Below are positions 54,323 to 61,876 of a DNA stretch of 64,000 bases, in pieces; position 1 is the first letter of the stretch, and each line of letters starts with the position of its first letter. Source of the stretch: Bradyrhizobium lablabi (lineage in GTDB: Bacteria > Pseudomonadota > Alphaproteobacteria > Rhizobiales > Xanthobacteraceae); assembly GCF_018129385.1 (NCBI RefSeq), contig NZ_JAFCLN010000012.1, positions 62,001-126,000 of the forward strand, written 5' to 3'. The position numbers and the translations under genes are program-made. The notes beneath the pieces are model-generated. The model was given only the letters and a program-made list of their open reading frames with translations. It did no database searches and was not told where the DNA came from.

Positions 54323-55033
54323 ATGGGCACGGCATCCGACGACAGATTGACGTTCCTTACCGCCGTCGCGGTCCACGCCGAGATCGAGGACCTGATACCG
54401 CAGTTCAAGCGCCGGCACCGGATCGAGGTCGACGTGAACTATGACGTCAATCCGGCCGTTGCCAAGCGCGTCATGGACGGCGAGGACTTTGACGTCGGGC
54501 TCACCAATCCCTGGTATGTCGAGGAGATGATCGCGATCGGCCGCGTCATTCCGGACATCCACGTTCCCTTCGGGCGCGTTCCGCTGACGATCGGAGCAGC
54601 CGTGCGCGAGCCAGAGGAAATCGCCAGTTCGCATGAGGCTGTGAGCAGGATTCTATCGAACGCGGATTCGATCGCGTACACGTCGACGGGAACGAGCGGG
54701 AAGACGTTCCTGCGAGCCATCGAAATGATGGGCCTGAAGGATCAGCTCCGCGATCGCTTGCGTCCGATGGGGGCCGGCGAGCCGCCCATCGCCGCCGCGA
54801 AAGGTGACGTGCAGTACGCCATCGCCCCGCTTTCGCGGATCCTCGCCGCCCCCGGCATCGCGCCGATCGCGAACTTTCCGCCGGAGCTGGGCCTGAACAT
54901 CGACATGTCGATGTTCGTCCACAAAGACAGCCGCCGCGAGCCGGCTCTACAACTCATCCAGTTTCTGTCGGACCCGGAGCAGGATGCCTATCTCCGCTCT
55001 CACGGCGTTTACCGGTATGAGCTGTCGCGATAA
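54323..55033 (+). CDS. Molybdate-type extracellular solute-binding domain protein without signal peptide
   Basis: 236 residues. The fold is of the type II periplasmic binding kind (LTFLTAVAVHAEIEDLIPQFKRRHRIEVDVNYDVNPAVAKRVMDGEDFDVGL), related to ModA-like domains (FLRAIEMMGLKDQLRDRL, YAIAPLSRILAAPGI, ALQLIQFLSDPEQDAYLRSHG). It lacks a clear signal peptide, so it may act in the cytoplasm or have a start further upstream. It is divergent from the monooxygenase gene. The ligand is unknown. Confidence 0.85.
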   Translation: MGTASDDRLTFLTAVAVHAEIEDLIPQFKRRHRIEVDVNYDVNPAVAKRVMDGEDFDVGLTNPWYVEEMIAIGRVIPDIHVPFGRVPLTIGAAVREPEEIASSHEAVSRILSNADSIAYTSTGTSGKTFLRAIEMMGLKDQLRDRLRPMGAGEPPIAAAKGDVQYAIAPLSRILAAPGIAPIANFPPELGLNIDMSMFVHKDSRREPALQLIQFLSDPEQDAYLRSHGVYRYELSR

Positions 55034-55342
55034 GCGGGTGAAAGGCAGTTCACCGATGTCAGAACGCCGTTCGCGATGATGGCCCTCAGCGGACCGGGGT
55101 CGGACTTGCCGTCAAACCACGCGTAGATATTCCCTCCACCTTGTTCGGATTGCCTAACCGATGCGCGTCAGCAGCAACGGGCGAAGAAAGGTCTTGCCTG
55201 TCGTTCTCGATCGCCGTGGCGTTGTGGCCAGGATTTGCAAATGCCAGGCGCCACGAGAGCGGAAATCGGACGGCGCCAGATTGACGAACCGGCAAAAGCG
55301 TTCTGGGATGGGCGGCACTTTCATTTTTTTAGGAGTCTTGAA
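55034..55342. other. Spacer with no recognised gene
   Basis: Between the binding-protein gene and the small exported protein gene I see neither a convincing open frame nor a repeat. It presumably holds the promoter of the gene at 55343. Confidence 0.5.
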
Positions 55343-55813
55343 ATGTCTTTTGCTCGCTTTCCTCTATTCGTGGTTGTTGCCGCCGCGCTTGTCATTGGAA
55401 GTGGTGCCAAGGCAGTCCCCGTGACTTACGGCACGTATTTCGATGAGACGGCATCCCCGCCGGGCATCTGTAGTGCTTCACTTTGCACGGTGTTTTTCTC
55501 CCAAGTGCCGACCAACAAGCTGCTGCTGGTAACGCATGTAGCCTGCTACTTCATTACACCGTTCCCCGTGACCAACCTGATACTTGGGATCAACACATTC
55601 CCGACGTCGGGGCCGCTCCAGCGCCAATATCCGCTCCAGCTTCCTCAACCCGTGCTGCACGCCGGCACTTACTATACGCAGATCAGCCATCCGGTTAACT
55701 TTCTCGTCGGCCAGGGAAGATACCCGTTTGTCCAGGCGCAGACGGGAGGCGGAGGAGGAAACTGGGGCATGCAGTGCACCTACTCCGGCACGCTGGTCAA
55801 TCCGATCCCGTGA
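55343..55813 (+). CDS. Small exported protein of unknown function
   Basis: 156 residues with a signal peptide (FARFPLFVVVAAALVIGSGAKA) and a mature part rich in Pro, Thr and aromatic residues, four Cys (GICSASLC, VACYF and the late MQCTYSG), and a Gly run (QTGGGGGNWGMQ). AGGAG lies nine bases before the ATG at 55343. A terminator follows at 55824. I do not recognise the family. Confidence 0.8.
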   Translation: MSFARFPLFVVVAAALVIGSGAKAVPVTYGTYFDETASPPGICSASLCTVFFSQVPTNKLLLVTHVACYFITPFPVTNLILGINTFPTSGPLQRQYPLQLPQPVLHAGTYYTQISHPVNFLVGQGRYPFVQAQTGGGGGNWGMQCTYSGTLVNPIP

Positions 55814-55823
55814 GCGCGTCGAG

Positions 55824-55857
55824 AAGAGCCGCCTCAATTGGCGGCCTCTTCATTTTT
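55824..55857 (+). terminator. Terminator of the small exported protein gene
   Basis: AAGAGCCGCC (55824-55833) pairs with GGCGGCCTCTT (55840-55850, one bulged C), followed by CATTTTT. It begins 11 bases after the stop codon. Confidence 0.75.
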
Positions 55858-56247
55858 CGCAGCTCGTGAAACGGTCTCGGCTTGAAAGCCGGGATTCGAT
55901 CGAGGCGACAGTTCGACGCGCTTGTCGCTCGACCCGGCGGCGCGAATGGGCCTTTGATAACATGGCCTGATGGAGCGAGTGGACGCGGAGTTCGTGCGTC
56001 AGCGGTGGCCGGCGCGCGGGTGATGCCGGGTTGTGGATTTCGGTCGGGATCGGCGTTGGCCAGCTCGTCGAACAGCTTCTCGCTCGCGGCTTCGGTCTTT
56101 TGATCCGATACGCCGCCGGAAACCCAAACCTGCTGGGTGGCCGGCGGCACAGACGACCTCTTCCATGCCTGAGCAAGCAGGCACGCAGGCCCACCGCGGC
56201 ATGGCAGCCTGAAGGAAATCAACCATCGGCCCTACGGAAGACTGACG
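55858..56247. other. Spacer with weak open frames only
   Basis: Several overlapping open frames on both strands show no family signature and no good ribosome binding site. One minus-strand frame has an acidic stretch (SEKLFDELANADPDRNPQ) that could be a decayed gene. I do not call it. Confidence 0.4.
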
Positions 56248-56541
56248 CTATTGCGTCCGCATGGTCCCGTTCGGGGCGAAGTCGTTCTTCTTGTCGTAGC
56301 CGGAGTCGCGCAGGTTTCGGTAATACAAGTCGCGGTCGCCGCTACTCACACCGCCCTGCCAGAGGACCGGAGACGGACCCATGCGAGCATATGCGTTTGG
56401 GACATTCGGGTTTTGAGTCATCGCGGCGGCAGGTGCGCCGGGCTGCGGCTTCATCGCGCGGCTTTGAGTACGCTGCGCTGCCAAAGCGACAGAGGTGGAG
56501 AGAGTCAGGATTGCAAGGCTAACGAGGATGCTTTTGGTCAT
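56248..56541 (-). CDS. Small exported protein of unknown function
   Basis: 97 residues beginning MTKSILVSLAILTLSTSVALAA, a clear signal peptide, with GGAG seven bases before the ATG. The mature part is short and polar (DRDLYYRNLRDSGYDKKNDF). The family is not recognised. It is a lone gene between a non-coding stretch and tRNA-Gly. Confidence 0.75.
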   Translation of the reverse strand: MTKSILVSLAILTLSTSVALAAQRTQSRAMKPQPGAPAAAMTQNPNVPNAYARMGPSPVLWQGGVSSGDRDLYYRNLRDSGYDKKNDFAPNGTMRTQ

Positions 56542-56719
56542 AGCCAGCTCCACTGAACCGGAAGAGGCCCCAGCGCCAACAGAACTACCTCGGAGAATTT
56601 TCGTTCCAACGATGGCCAGGATGCCGAGACCGCGCGAGCATATGTGGATAAGATGCGGAGAACATTCGACTTGTTGCATCCAGCAACCGTCTTCGCGCCC
56701 GATCCCGAAGCGGGTCATT

Positions 56720-56793
56720 TGGAGCGGGTGAAGGGAATCGAACCCTCGTATTCAGCTTGGAAGGCTGCTGCTCTACCATTGAGCTACACCCGC
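56720..56793 (-). tRNA. trnG: tRNA-Gly (TCC)
   Basis: A complete 74-base cloverleaf with encoded CCA end: acceptor GCGGGTG/CACCCGC, anticodon loop CTTCCAA giving anticodon TCC, T-loop TTCGATT. Confidence 0.96.
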
Positions 56794-56938
56794 GTTGCCC
56801 GATGACCTAACACGGCGGACCGGCGGCCTCAACCCGCCCCGCCCGCTGCAAAAAAGTCGCGTGCTGGGCAGGCATCCGCGATGGAATCTCGCGCTGACGC
56901 GCCCCCGGAATGACGCGGAGAGACGCCCTGCCCGGCCC

Positions 56939-56967
56939 TTAACGCGGGGCGATTCGCGGCCTATATT
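56939..56967 (+). promoter_or_regulatory. Predicted promoter of rreB
   Basis: TTAACG (56939-56944), a 17-base spacer and TATATT (56962-56967). A start near 56974 would give, with the terminator below, a transcript of about 165 bases, matching the known size of the rreB mRNA. Confidence 0.6.
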
Positions 56968-56985
56968 GAGGGTCCCACTAACAAC

Positions 56986-57002
56986 GAAAGGAGGTGATCC
57001 AG
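56986..57002 (+). promoter_or_regulatory. 17-nt extended Shine-Dalgarno sequence of rreB
   Basis: GAAAGGAGGTGATCCAG is complementary, over 17 bases, to the 3' end of 16S rRNA. The last G is the first base of the GTG start codon, so there is no spacer. Such an over-long site is known to hold the small mRNA on the 30S subunit and to give weak translation. Confidence 0.92.
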
Positions 57003-57046
57003 TGTCTTATCTCAAGCGCTGTCACCTCGCTGGGATCGCCCGCTAA
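57002..57046 (+). CDS. rreB: RreB 14-residue peptide (ribosome-regulated small mRNA)
   Basis: A GTG-started frame of 14 codons giving MSYLKRCHLAGIAR, directly joined to the 17-nt extended Shine-Dalgarno. A 14-residue peptide, GTG start, extended site and a roughly 165-nt transcript describe rreB of Bradyrhizobiaceae, a small mRNA found bound to ribosomes with weak translation and post-transcriptional control at the ribosome. The peptide's own function is unknown. Ordinary gene finders miss it because of its size. Confidence 0.92.
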   Translation: MSYLKRCHLAGIAR

Positions 57047-57106
57047 GGCTAGCGCAGCCTGGCAGTAAGGGCGCTCTCAGCCCTGGACCAGCGAGACAAG
57101 CAATGG

Positions 57107-57140
57107 GGCGCGGCGGGAGACGTTCCGCCGCGCCTTTTTG
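57107..57140 (+). terminator. Rho-independent terminator of rreB
   Basis: A perfect 10-bp stem (GGCGCGGCGG 57107-57116 / CCGCCGCGCC 57125-57134), 8-nt loop, then TTTTTG and further T. It closes the small transcript about 60 bases after the rreB stop. Confidence 0.9.
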
Positions 57141-57171
57141 TTTTTTCGCGCGGCGAGTGGCGGAGGAAAAA

Positions 57172-57366
57172 TCAGAAACCGAAGAAGCTCAGCCAGCGGC
57201 GGCGCGGGCGCGGGTCGCGGCGGGTCTCGACGATGCGCTCGCCGCCGTTCAAGGCGGAAGCGCCGTAATAGCGGTGATGGCGCGGGACGTCCTGCCAGTC
57301 GCCGGCGGGCGTCGATGCAAGGGCGCGGGTGGCGTCGCTGATGATCGTGCCTGATATGCGGGACAT
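57172..57366 (-). CDS. Small basic protein of unknown function
   Basis: 64 residues starting MSRISGTIISDATRALASTP, with GGAG seven bases before the ATG and an Arg-rich C-terminus (ETRRDPRPRRRWLSFFGF). It is convergent with rreB. No family is recognised; the good ribosome binding site is the main support for calling it. Confidence 0.6.
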   Translation of the reverse strand: MSRISGTIISDATRALASTPAGDWQDVPRHHRYYGASALNGGERIVETRRDPRPRRRWLSFFGF

Positions 57367-57550
57367 GACGTGCTCCGAAGATGCTGCGCGGCTGCCCGCG
57401 TTCTGCTCATCAGTCGTAAACCATGCGCCGCGCGTTCAAGCGAAAGCGGCAATATCGTGTTTCAAATGTGTTTCATGGGAATTGCATTGTCGGCTTCGGT
57501 GTCGCTAGAACGTCCTTCGCAAATTAGCCGCGCAAAACCAGAGGTATCCG

Positions 57551-57931
57551 ATGCTCTACGCGATCCTGGCCTATCATGTGGAAACGACGGTGCAGTCCTG
57601 GACCGCGGAAGAGGATGCGGCCGTCATGACCAAAATGCTCGACGTGCACGCGAGACTCGACAAGGTCGGCCGCTTCGGGCCGGCAGCACGGCTGGGCGAT
57701 ACGCAAAAGGCCCGCACGCTGCGCGGCAAGGCCGACAGCATGGTGACCGACGGCCCGTTTGCCGAGACCAAGGAGCAGCTATTGGGATTTCACGTCGTGA
57801 ACTGCGAGACGGAAGAGGAAGCGATCCAGACCGCGCGCGAGTTGAAGCAGGTCAATCCGACCGCGGTTTACGAGATACGGCCGATCGCATTCTATCTCCC
57901 CGGCCTCGCCATACCGCGGACGGAGAGTTGA
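57551..57931 (+). CDS. YCII-related domain protein
   Basis: 126 residues. The ferredoxin-like YCII/DGPF fold is shown by MLYAILAYHVE, the signature VTDGPFAETKEQLLGFHVVNC and the late EIRPI strand. Functions range from hydrolases to partners of ECF sigma factors. A close link to the ECF41 cassette at 15-17 kb is not implied by position. Its 3' end overlaps the convergent small membrane protein gene by 80 bases. Confidence 0.9.
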   Translation: MLYAILAYHVETTVQSWTAEEDAAVMTKMLDVHARLDKVGRFGPAARLGDTQKARTLRGKADSMVTDGPFAETKEQLLGFHVVNCETEEEAIQTARELKQVNPTAVYEIRPIAFYLPGLAIPRTES

Positions 57932-58130
57932 TCTGATCCTGGCCCTGCGATTTCGCGGGGCTCGTCCGGAAAAAACGGCGGTAGAGCCAAACCAGCAGCT
58001 TAACGGTCAGCCCGATGGCGCCGACGGTCAGGCTCACGAAGGCCTGAACGATCTCAATCACCCCGAGATAATCGAGGATGTAAAGGATCAGGATAATCAC
58101 GATCAGCAGGGGAATCAGCCAGTCAAACAT
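57852..58130 (-). CDS. Small membrane protein of unknown function
   Basis: 92 residues with two hydrophobic segments (FDWLIPLLIVIILILYILDYLGVI and a second near 35-55) then a basic, disordered-looking tail. AGGAG lies seven bases before the ATG. Its 3' part overlaps the YCII gene on the other strand, so the tail after about residue 65 is doubtful. Family not recognised. Confidence 0.6.
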   Translation of the reverse strand: MFDWLIPLLIVIILILYILDYLGVIEIVQAFVSLTVGAIGLTVKLLVWLYRRFFRTSPAKSQGQDQINSPSAVWRGRGDRMRSAVSRKPRSD

Positions 58131-58341
58131 CTTTGCGCTCCTGCCCGCTTGGTCGCGGCCTGTGCGGCCCTGGTTCAGGCTGCGTCTCCCATCATGAAGT
58201 CGTGATGAGTTGCTGGAGGCTCCCGCCCTATCCTTTTGTCGGAACTTGGCTTTTCGATCCGCTTGGCGGGGCTTGAACGAAAACTGCGCTTCCCCGATGA
58301 TCTGATATCACGCTGCCGAAACGGCAGATTCCGTCCCCTGG
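58131..58341. other. Spacer before repeat copy 3
   Basis: No convincing gene in these 211 bases; together with the repeat that follows it makes a 323-base gap in front of the MBOAT gene and should contain that gene's promoter. Confidence 0.4.
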
Positions 58342-58440
58342 GCGGGATGACGCTTCCTTGAATCGTGATCTCGCTCTGGCTCTTTGTTTGAGCATGATCT
58401 AATCGGAAAACCGGTATCCACTTCCCGGACCGTGCTCTAG
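58342..58440. repeat. Dispersed two-hairpin repeat (GAGCATGATC family), copy 3
   Basis: A diverged copy in the same orientation as the other two, with GCGGGATGAC on the left and GTGCTCTAG on the right. It lies 13 bases upstream of the MBOAT start, so here it is in a leader instead of at a gene end. Confidence 0.8.
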
Positions 58441-58453
58441 CCATCAGCGCCGA

Positions 58454-59866
58454 ATGCTCTTCTACGAACCTCTGTTCGTCACCTTCTTCCTTGCCTTCTA
58501 TGCGCTTTACTTACAGGCGAGGCAGGCCCTTTCGAAGAAGTGGACGCTGCTGATTGCGAGCGCCCTGTTCTATCTCTGGGGCGAGCCGGTCTTCGTGCTG
58601 GTGCTCCTGGTCTCGACCGCTTTCGATTACGCGCTGTCGTTTCACCTCAACAAGCCGACGCCGGAACGAACGCGGCGCCTCGTGCTTGCGGCGGGTGTCA
58701 TCGGCAATCTCGGCATGCTCGTCGTCTACAAATATGCCGACTTCCTGATCGACAATATCAATCTCCTGTTCTCCCCGTTCGGGCCGAACAGGATCGCGCT
58801 GCTGCATCTGGCGCTGCCGATCGGCGTGTCCTTTGTGGTGTTCGAAAAAATCACCTATCTCGTCGACACCTGGCGCGGCGTCTCGAAGCCGGCGGCATCC
58901 TTTGCCGACTACTGCCTGTTCGTGCTGTTCTTTCCAAAGCTGCTCGCAGGTCCGATCCTCAAATATCACGAGATGAAGGACCAGATCGCCTCGCCGCCGG
59001 CGATCCAGTGGGACGACATCTTTGCAGGCTTTTTGCGCTTTGCGCGCGGCATCGGCCGCAAGCTGTTGATTGCCGATCCGTTAGGCGCCTTTGCCTCGCA
59101 GATCTTTGCGGCCGATCCCGCCACCATCGGCTCGGGCTACGCCTGGCTCGGGCTCGCGTGCTTTACGCTACAAATCTATTTCGACTTTGCCGGCTATTCC
59201 GACATGGCGATCGGCCTCGCCCGCACGCTCGGCTTCCGGCTGAAGGAAAATTTCAACGCGCCGTATGTCGCGCAATCGATCACGGAATTCTGGCGGCGCT
59301 GGCACATCTCGCTCACCACCTGGATCCGCGACTATCTCTACATCCCGCTCGGCGGCGACCGCCGCGGCGATGCGCGCACCTACACCAATCTCTGGATCTG
59401 CTTTCTCGCCTCCGGCCTGTGGCACGGCGCGAGCTGGAATTTCGTGCTGTGGGGCGCCTATAACGGGCTGTTCCTCACCCTCGACCGGCTGTTTTTGCGC
59501 GAGGCGCTGGCGCGCAGCGGCAAACTGGTCGCGACAGCGGTGACGCTGTTCATCGTGATGATCGGCTGGGCGATCTTCCGCTCGGAGAACACCGCGCATA
59601 TCGGCCCGTTCCTGGCCGCGCTGTTTGGAAAATCGAAATCGTCGGGCGCGCTGGATGTGCCGGGGGAAGTGCCGCTGGCGCTGGCGATCGGCGCGGCGAT
59701 CTCGCTGTTTCCGGCAACGCCGCTCTATCCGTGGCTGGTGCGCCAGCACGAGCAGCACACCTGGCTCAAGGTGGTCACCATCGCCGTGCTGCTTGTGATC
59801 TATTTGCTGGCTCTGGCGCGCGCCTTTGCGGTGCCGTTCCAGCCGTTCATCTATTTCAGGTTCTGA
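58454..59866 (+). CDS. MBOAT family membrane O-acyltransferase (AlgI-like)
   Basis: 470 residues with about ten membrane segments. The family motifs FSLTTWIRDYLYIPLGGDRRG-type (here ISLTTWIRDYLYIPLGG), the catalytic His in LWHGASWNFVLWGAYNG and the AlgI-like YSDMAIGLARTLGF are present. It passes acetyl groups across the membrane to a periplasmic acceptor enzyme that acetylates a polysaccharide. It is followed 2 bases later by such a partner (SGNH/AlgX-like), so the two form a module. The polysaccharide is unknown; no glycosyltransferases are in the window. Confidence 0.93.
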   Translation: MLFYEPLFVTFFLAFYALYLQARQALSKKWTLLIASALFYLWGEPVFVLVLLVSTAFDYALSFHLNKPTPERTRRLVLAAGVIGNLGMLVVYKYADFLIDNINLLFSPFGPNRIALLHLALPIGVSFVVFEKITYLVDTWRGVSKPAASFADYCLFVLFFPKLLAGPILKYHEMKDQIASPPAIQWDDIFAGFLRFARGIGRKLLIADPLGAFASQIFAADPATIGSGYAWLGLACFTLQIYFDFAGYSDMAIGLARTLGFRLKENFNAPYVAQSITEFWRRWHISLTTWIRDYLYIPLGGDRRGDARTYTNLWICFLASGLWHGASWNFVLWGAYNGLFLTLDRLFLREALARSGKLVATAVTLFIVMIGWAIFRSENTAHIGPFLAALFGKSKSSGALDVPGEVPLALAIGAAISLFPATPLYPWLVRQHEQHTWLKVVTIAVLLVIYLLALARAFAVPFQPFIYFRF

Positions 59867-59868
59867 CC

Positions 59869-61044
59869 ATGAACCGCTTCGCCCTCACCCGCCCCATCAT
59901 GCGCCTGATCGTCGGTCTGGCGCTAGCGCTGTTGCCGCTGATCAGCGCCTGGAATCTGCTGGTGCCGACGAAGCAAATCCAGATCGGGCCGACGCTCGGC
60001 GGCGTCACCAACGAGGCGCCGGTAGTGTTCTCGTGGTCGGCCATCCGCGACGGCAGTTTCCAGAAGGCGGTAGCACACCGCCTGACCGACGCCTTTGCGC
60101 TGCGCCGGATCCTGATCCGCATCAATAACGAAGTCCGCATGGAGCTGTTCGGCGAACTGACCGCGCCCAACGTCCTGCGCGGCGCCAAGGGACAATTGAT
60201 CGAACGCCTGTATCTGGAGGATTACTGCACACGCACCGAGGGCATGGCCGCCGAGCTTGCCGCGAGAAACATCCCGAAGCTGCGCGACATCCAGAACTAC
60301 TATGTCGGCCGCGGCGGGCAGTTTCTCTATGTGCTGTCGCCGTCGAAGGCCGCGCATCTGCCGGAGTTCTTTGTCGACAAGGTGCCCTGCGCGAGCACGC
60401 CGGCCGCGCGCACCGGGCTTGTCGGCGAATATGTTGCCGCGCTGAAGCAGGCCGGCATCAACGTGCTCGATACGGCAACGCTGATTCATTCGCTGAAGGG
60501 CAAATACGATTTTGACCTGTTCCCGCAGGGCGGCGTGCACTGGAACGATGTCGGCGGCGCGCTTGCCGTTTCGGCCATCGTGGACGAACTCAACCGGCAG
60601 GCCGGCCGCGAGATCGTGCCATCCTTTACCTTCACGTGGAAGCTGTCGAGCGCGGCCGGCGCGGACCGCGAACTGATCGATCTGCTCAACGTGTTCTTTC
60701 CGCCGCTCGCCTACCTCACGCCGAAGGTGAAATACACGACATCGGCTTCATGTGCCGATCATCCGGCGCGGCAGCTCGAAATCGCGATGGTCGGAAGCAG
60801 CTTCAGCCATCTGCCCGCTGCCATTCTGGTCGAGCACAATTGTCTGGCAAAGCTCAACCTCTATTACTACGCGCGGCTCGGCCGTTTCGGCGGCGTGCCC
60901 TATCACGAATTGCAGCGCAATCTCGGCGAGGCGGAAATGCGTCCGATGCGCGACGCAAAGATCATGATTCTGGAAGAGAACGAGGCCTTTGCCGCACGCA
61001 ACGGCTATGTCGACATCTTGAGGGACATTGTAACCAAGCCCTGA
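59869..61044 (+). CDS. AlgX/AlgJ-like SGNH acetyltransferase, partner of the MBOAT protein
   Basis: 391 residues with one N-terminal anchor (RLIVGLALALLPLISAWNLL). The periplasmic part shows VGSSFSHLPA (a GDSL-like nucleophile block) and FPQGGVHWNDVGGALAVSA (the HW block of the DHHW/AlgX family). Such enzymes transfer acetyl groups delivered by an MBOAT protein to sugar hydroxyls. The MBOAT stop is two bases before this start, so they are translationally coupled. Confidence 0.88.
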   Translation: MNRFALTRPIMRLIVGLALALLPLISAWNLLVPTKQIQIGPTLGGVTNEAPVVFSWSAIRDGSFQKAVAHRLTDAFALRRILIRINNEVRMELFGELTAPNVLRGAKGQLIERLYLEDYCTRTEGMAAELAARNIPKLRDIQNYYVGRGGQFLYVLSPSKAAHLPEFFVDKVPCASTPAARTGLVGEYVAALKQAGINVLDTATLIHSLKGKYDFDLFPQGGVHWNDVGGALAVSAIVDELNRQAGREIVPSFTFTWKLSSAAGADRELIDLLNVFFPPLAYLTPKVKYTTSASCADHPARQLEIAMVGSSFSHLPAAILVEHNCLAKLNLYYYARLGRFGGVPYHELQRNLGEAEMRPMRDAKIMILEENEAFAARNGYVDILRDIVTKP

Positions 61045-61240
61045 TGTTCATGTTTGCGTCGGAATTCGGGCGGGTAAAATTAGGGCGGGCAGAATAACAG
61101 GCCCGCTTGCGATGCAGGCCGCGTTACTTGCAAACGGTTCCACACCGGCCTAGCCTTTTCGGCGTTATCGAAGCGTTTTCACCTAAGTCTTTTTGAACGC
61201 CTGCACGGCAGGCGATGAACTCAACGAGCCGGAGGAATCA

Positions 61241-61711
61241 ATGGCCAAGCCTGCGCATCACCGCCCCCTCAAAACCCTTTCGATCGCATTGGCGACATCA
61301 GCCGCGCTTGCATTCGCATCCGTGACCGCTGCCACCGCAGCGCCGTTGCAGCCGATCGATCTGGCGGGTCAGCACGCGACCGAGGCTTCCGACGTCAATA
61401 ACGTCGCTGTCGTCGTGCGTCGCGGCGGCGGCGTCGGACCGCGCGGCAATGCCTATCGCTATCGCAGCACCACCGTGGTGCGGCCCGGCGGTGGTGCCGT
61501 GGTGGTGCGCCCGGGCTATCCCGGCCGCTGGGCGCGTCCGAGCTGGTATCGCTGGGGACCGGGCGGCGCCATCGCCGCCGGCGCTGCGCTCGGCTTTGTC
61601 GCCGCCGCAGGCGCGGCCGCCTATGCCGCGAGCGCCGCTCCCGCGCCGGGCATGTGCTGGTACTACACCGACCCGACGCGGACGCAGGGTTTCTGGGATT
61701 ACTGCCCGTAG
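61241..61711 (+). CDS. Small exported Gly/Val/Arg-rich protein
   Basis: 156 residues with a signal peptide (LSIALATSAALAFASVTAATA) and a mature part of low complexity: GRGG-type and VVVRPG repeats, an Ala-rich hydrophobic segment (GFVAAAGAAAYAASAA) and a C-terminal Cys/Trp/Tyr cluster (MCWYYTDPTRTQGFWDYCP). GGAGG lies just before the ATG at 61241. It resembles small exported proteins common in Bradyrhizobium; function unknown. A terminator follows at 61740. Confidence 0.82.
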   Translation: MAKPAHHRPLKTLSIALATSAALAFASVTAATAAPLQPIDLAGQHATEASDVNNVAVVVRRGGGVGPRGNAYRYRSTTVVRPGGGAVVVRPGYPGRWARPSWYRWGPGGAIAAGAALGFVAAAGAAAYAASAAPAPGMCWYYTDPTRTQGFWDYCP

Positions 61712-61739
61712 TTGACGACGTCGAACAGGCGCGAGCTCG

Positions 61740-61774
61740 GGGCGGAAGGCTTTAAGCCTTTCGCCCTTTCTTTT
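61740..61774 (+). terminator. Terminator of the small exported protein gene
   Basis: GGGCGGAAGGC pairs with GCCTTTCGCCC (one G-U) around a short loop, followed by TTTCTTTT, 28 bases after the stop codon. Confidence 0.8.
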
Positions 61775-61804
61775 GGTCGATGCGCCGCAATCCCGCCCTT
61801 CGGC

Positions 61805-61818
61805 TTGATCTAAGTCAA
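61805..61818. promoter_or_regulatory. FixK/FNR-type box upstream of the binding-protein gene
   Basis: TTGATCTAAGTCAA fits TTGAT-N4-GTCAA. Its centre is about 65 bases before the start at 61877, which would place a class II FixK start near 61852. Oxygen-limited control is therefore plausible. Confidence 0.65.
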
Positions 61819-61876
61819 GCGCGGGTCGGCCAGTGCGCTGTACCTGCGAGCAACTCCTTGCAGCCGAGCGCTTGCG

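Noticed and set aside
55797..56222. A 141-codon minus-strand frame with a plausible acidic stretch
   Set aside because: It overlaps the end of the exported-protein gene and its terminator, lacks a ribosome binding site and has no recognisable family.
58175..58444. An 89-codon minus-strand frame
   Set aside because: Nearly half of it lies within the repeat copy 3 and it has no ribosome binding site.
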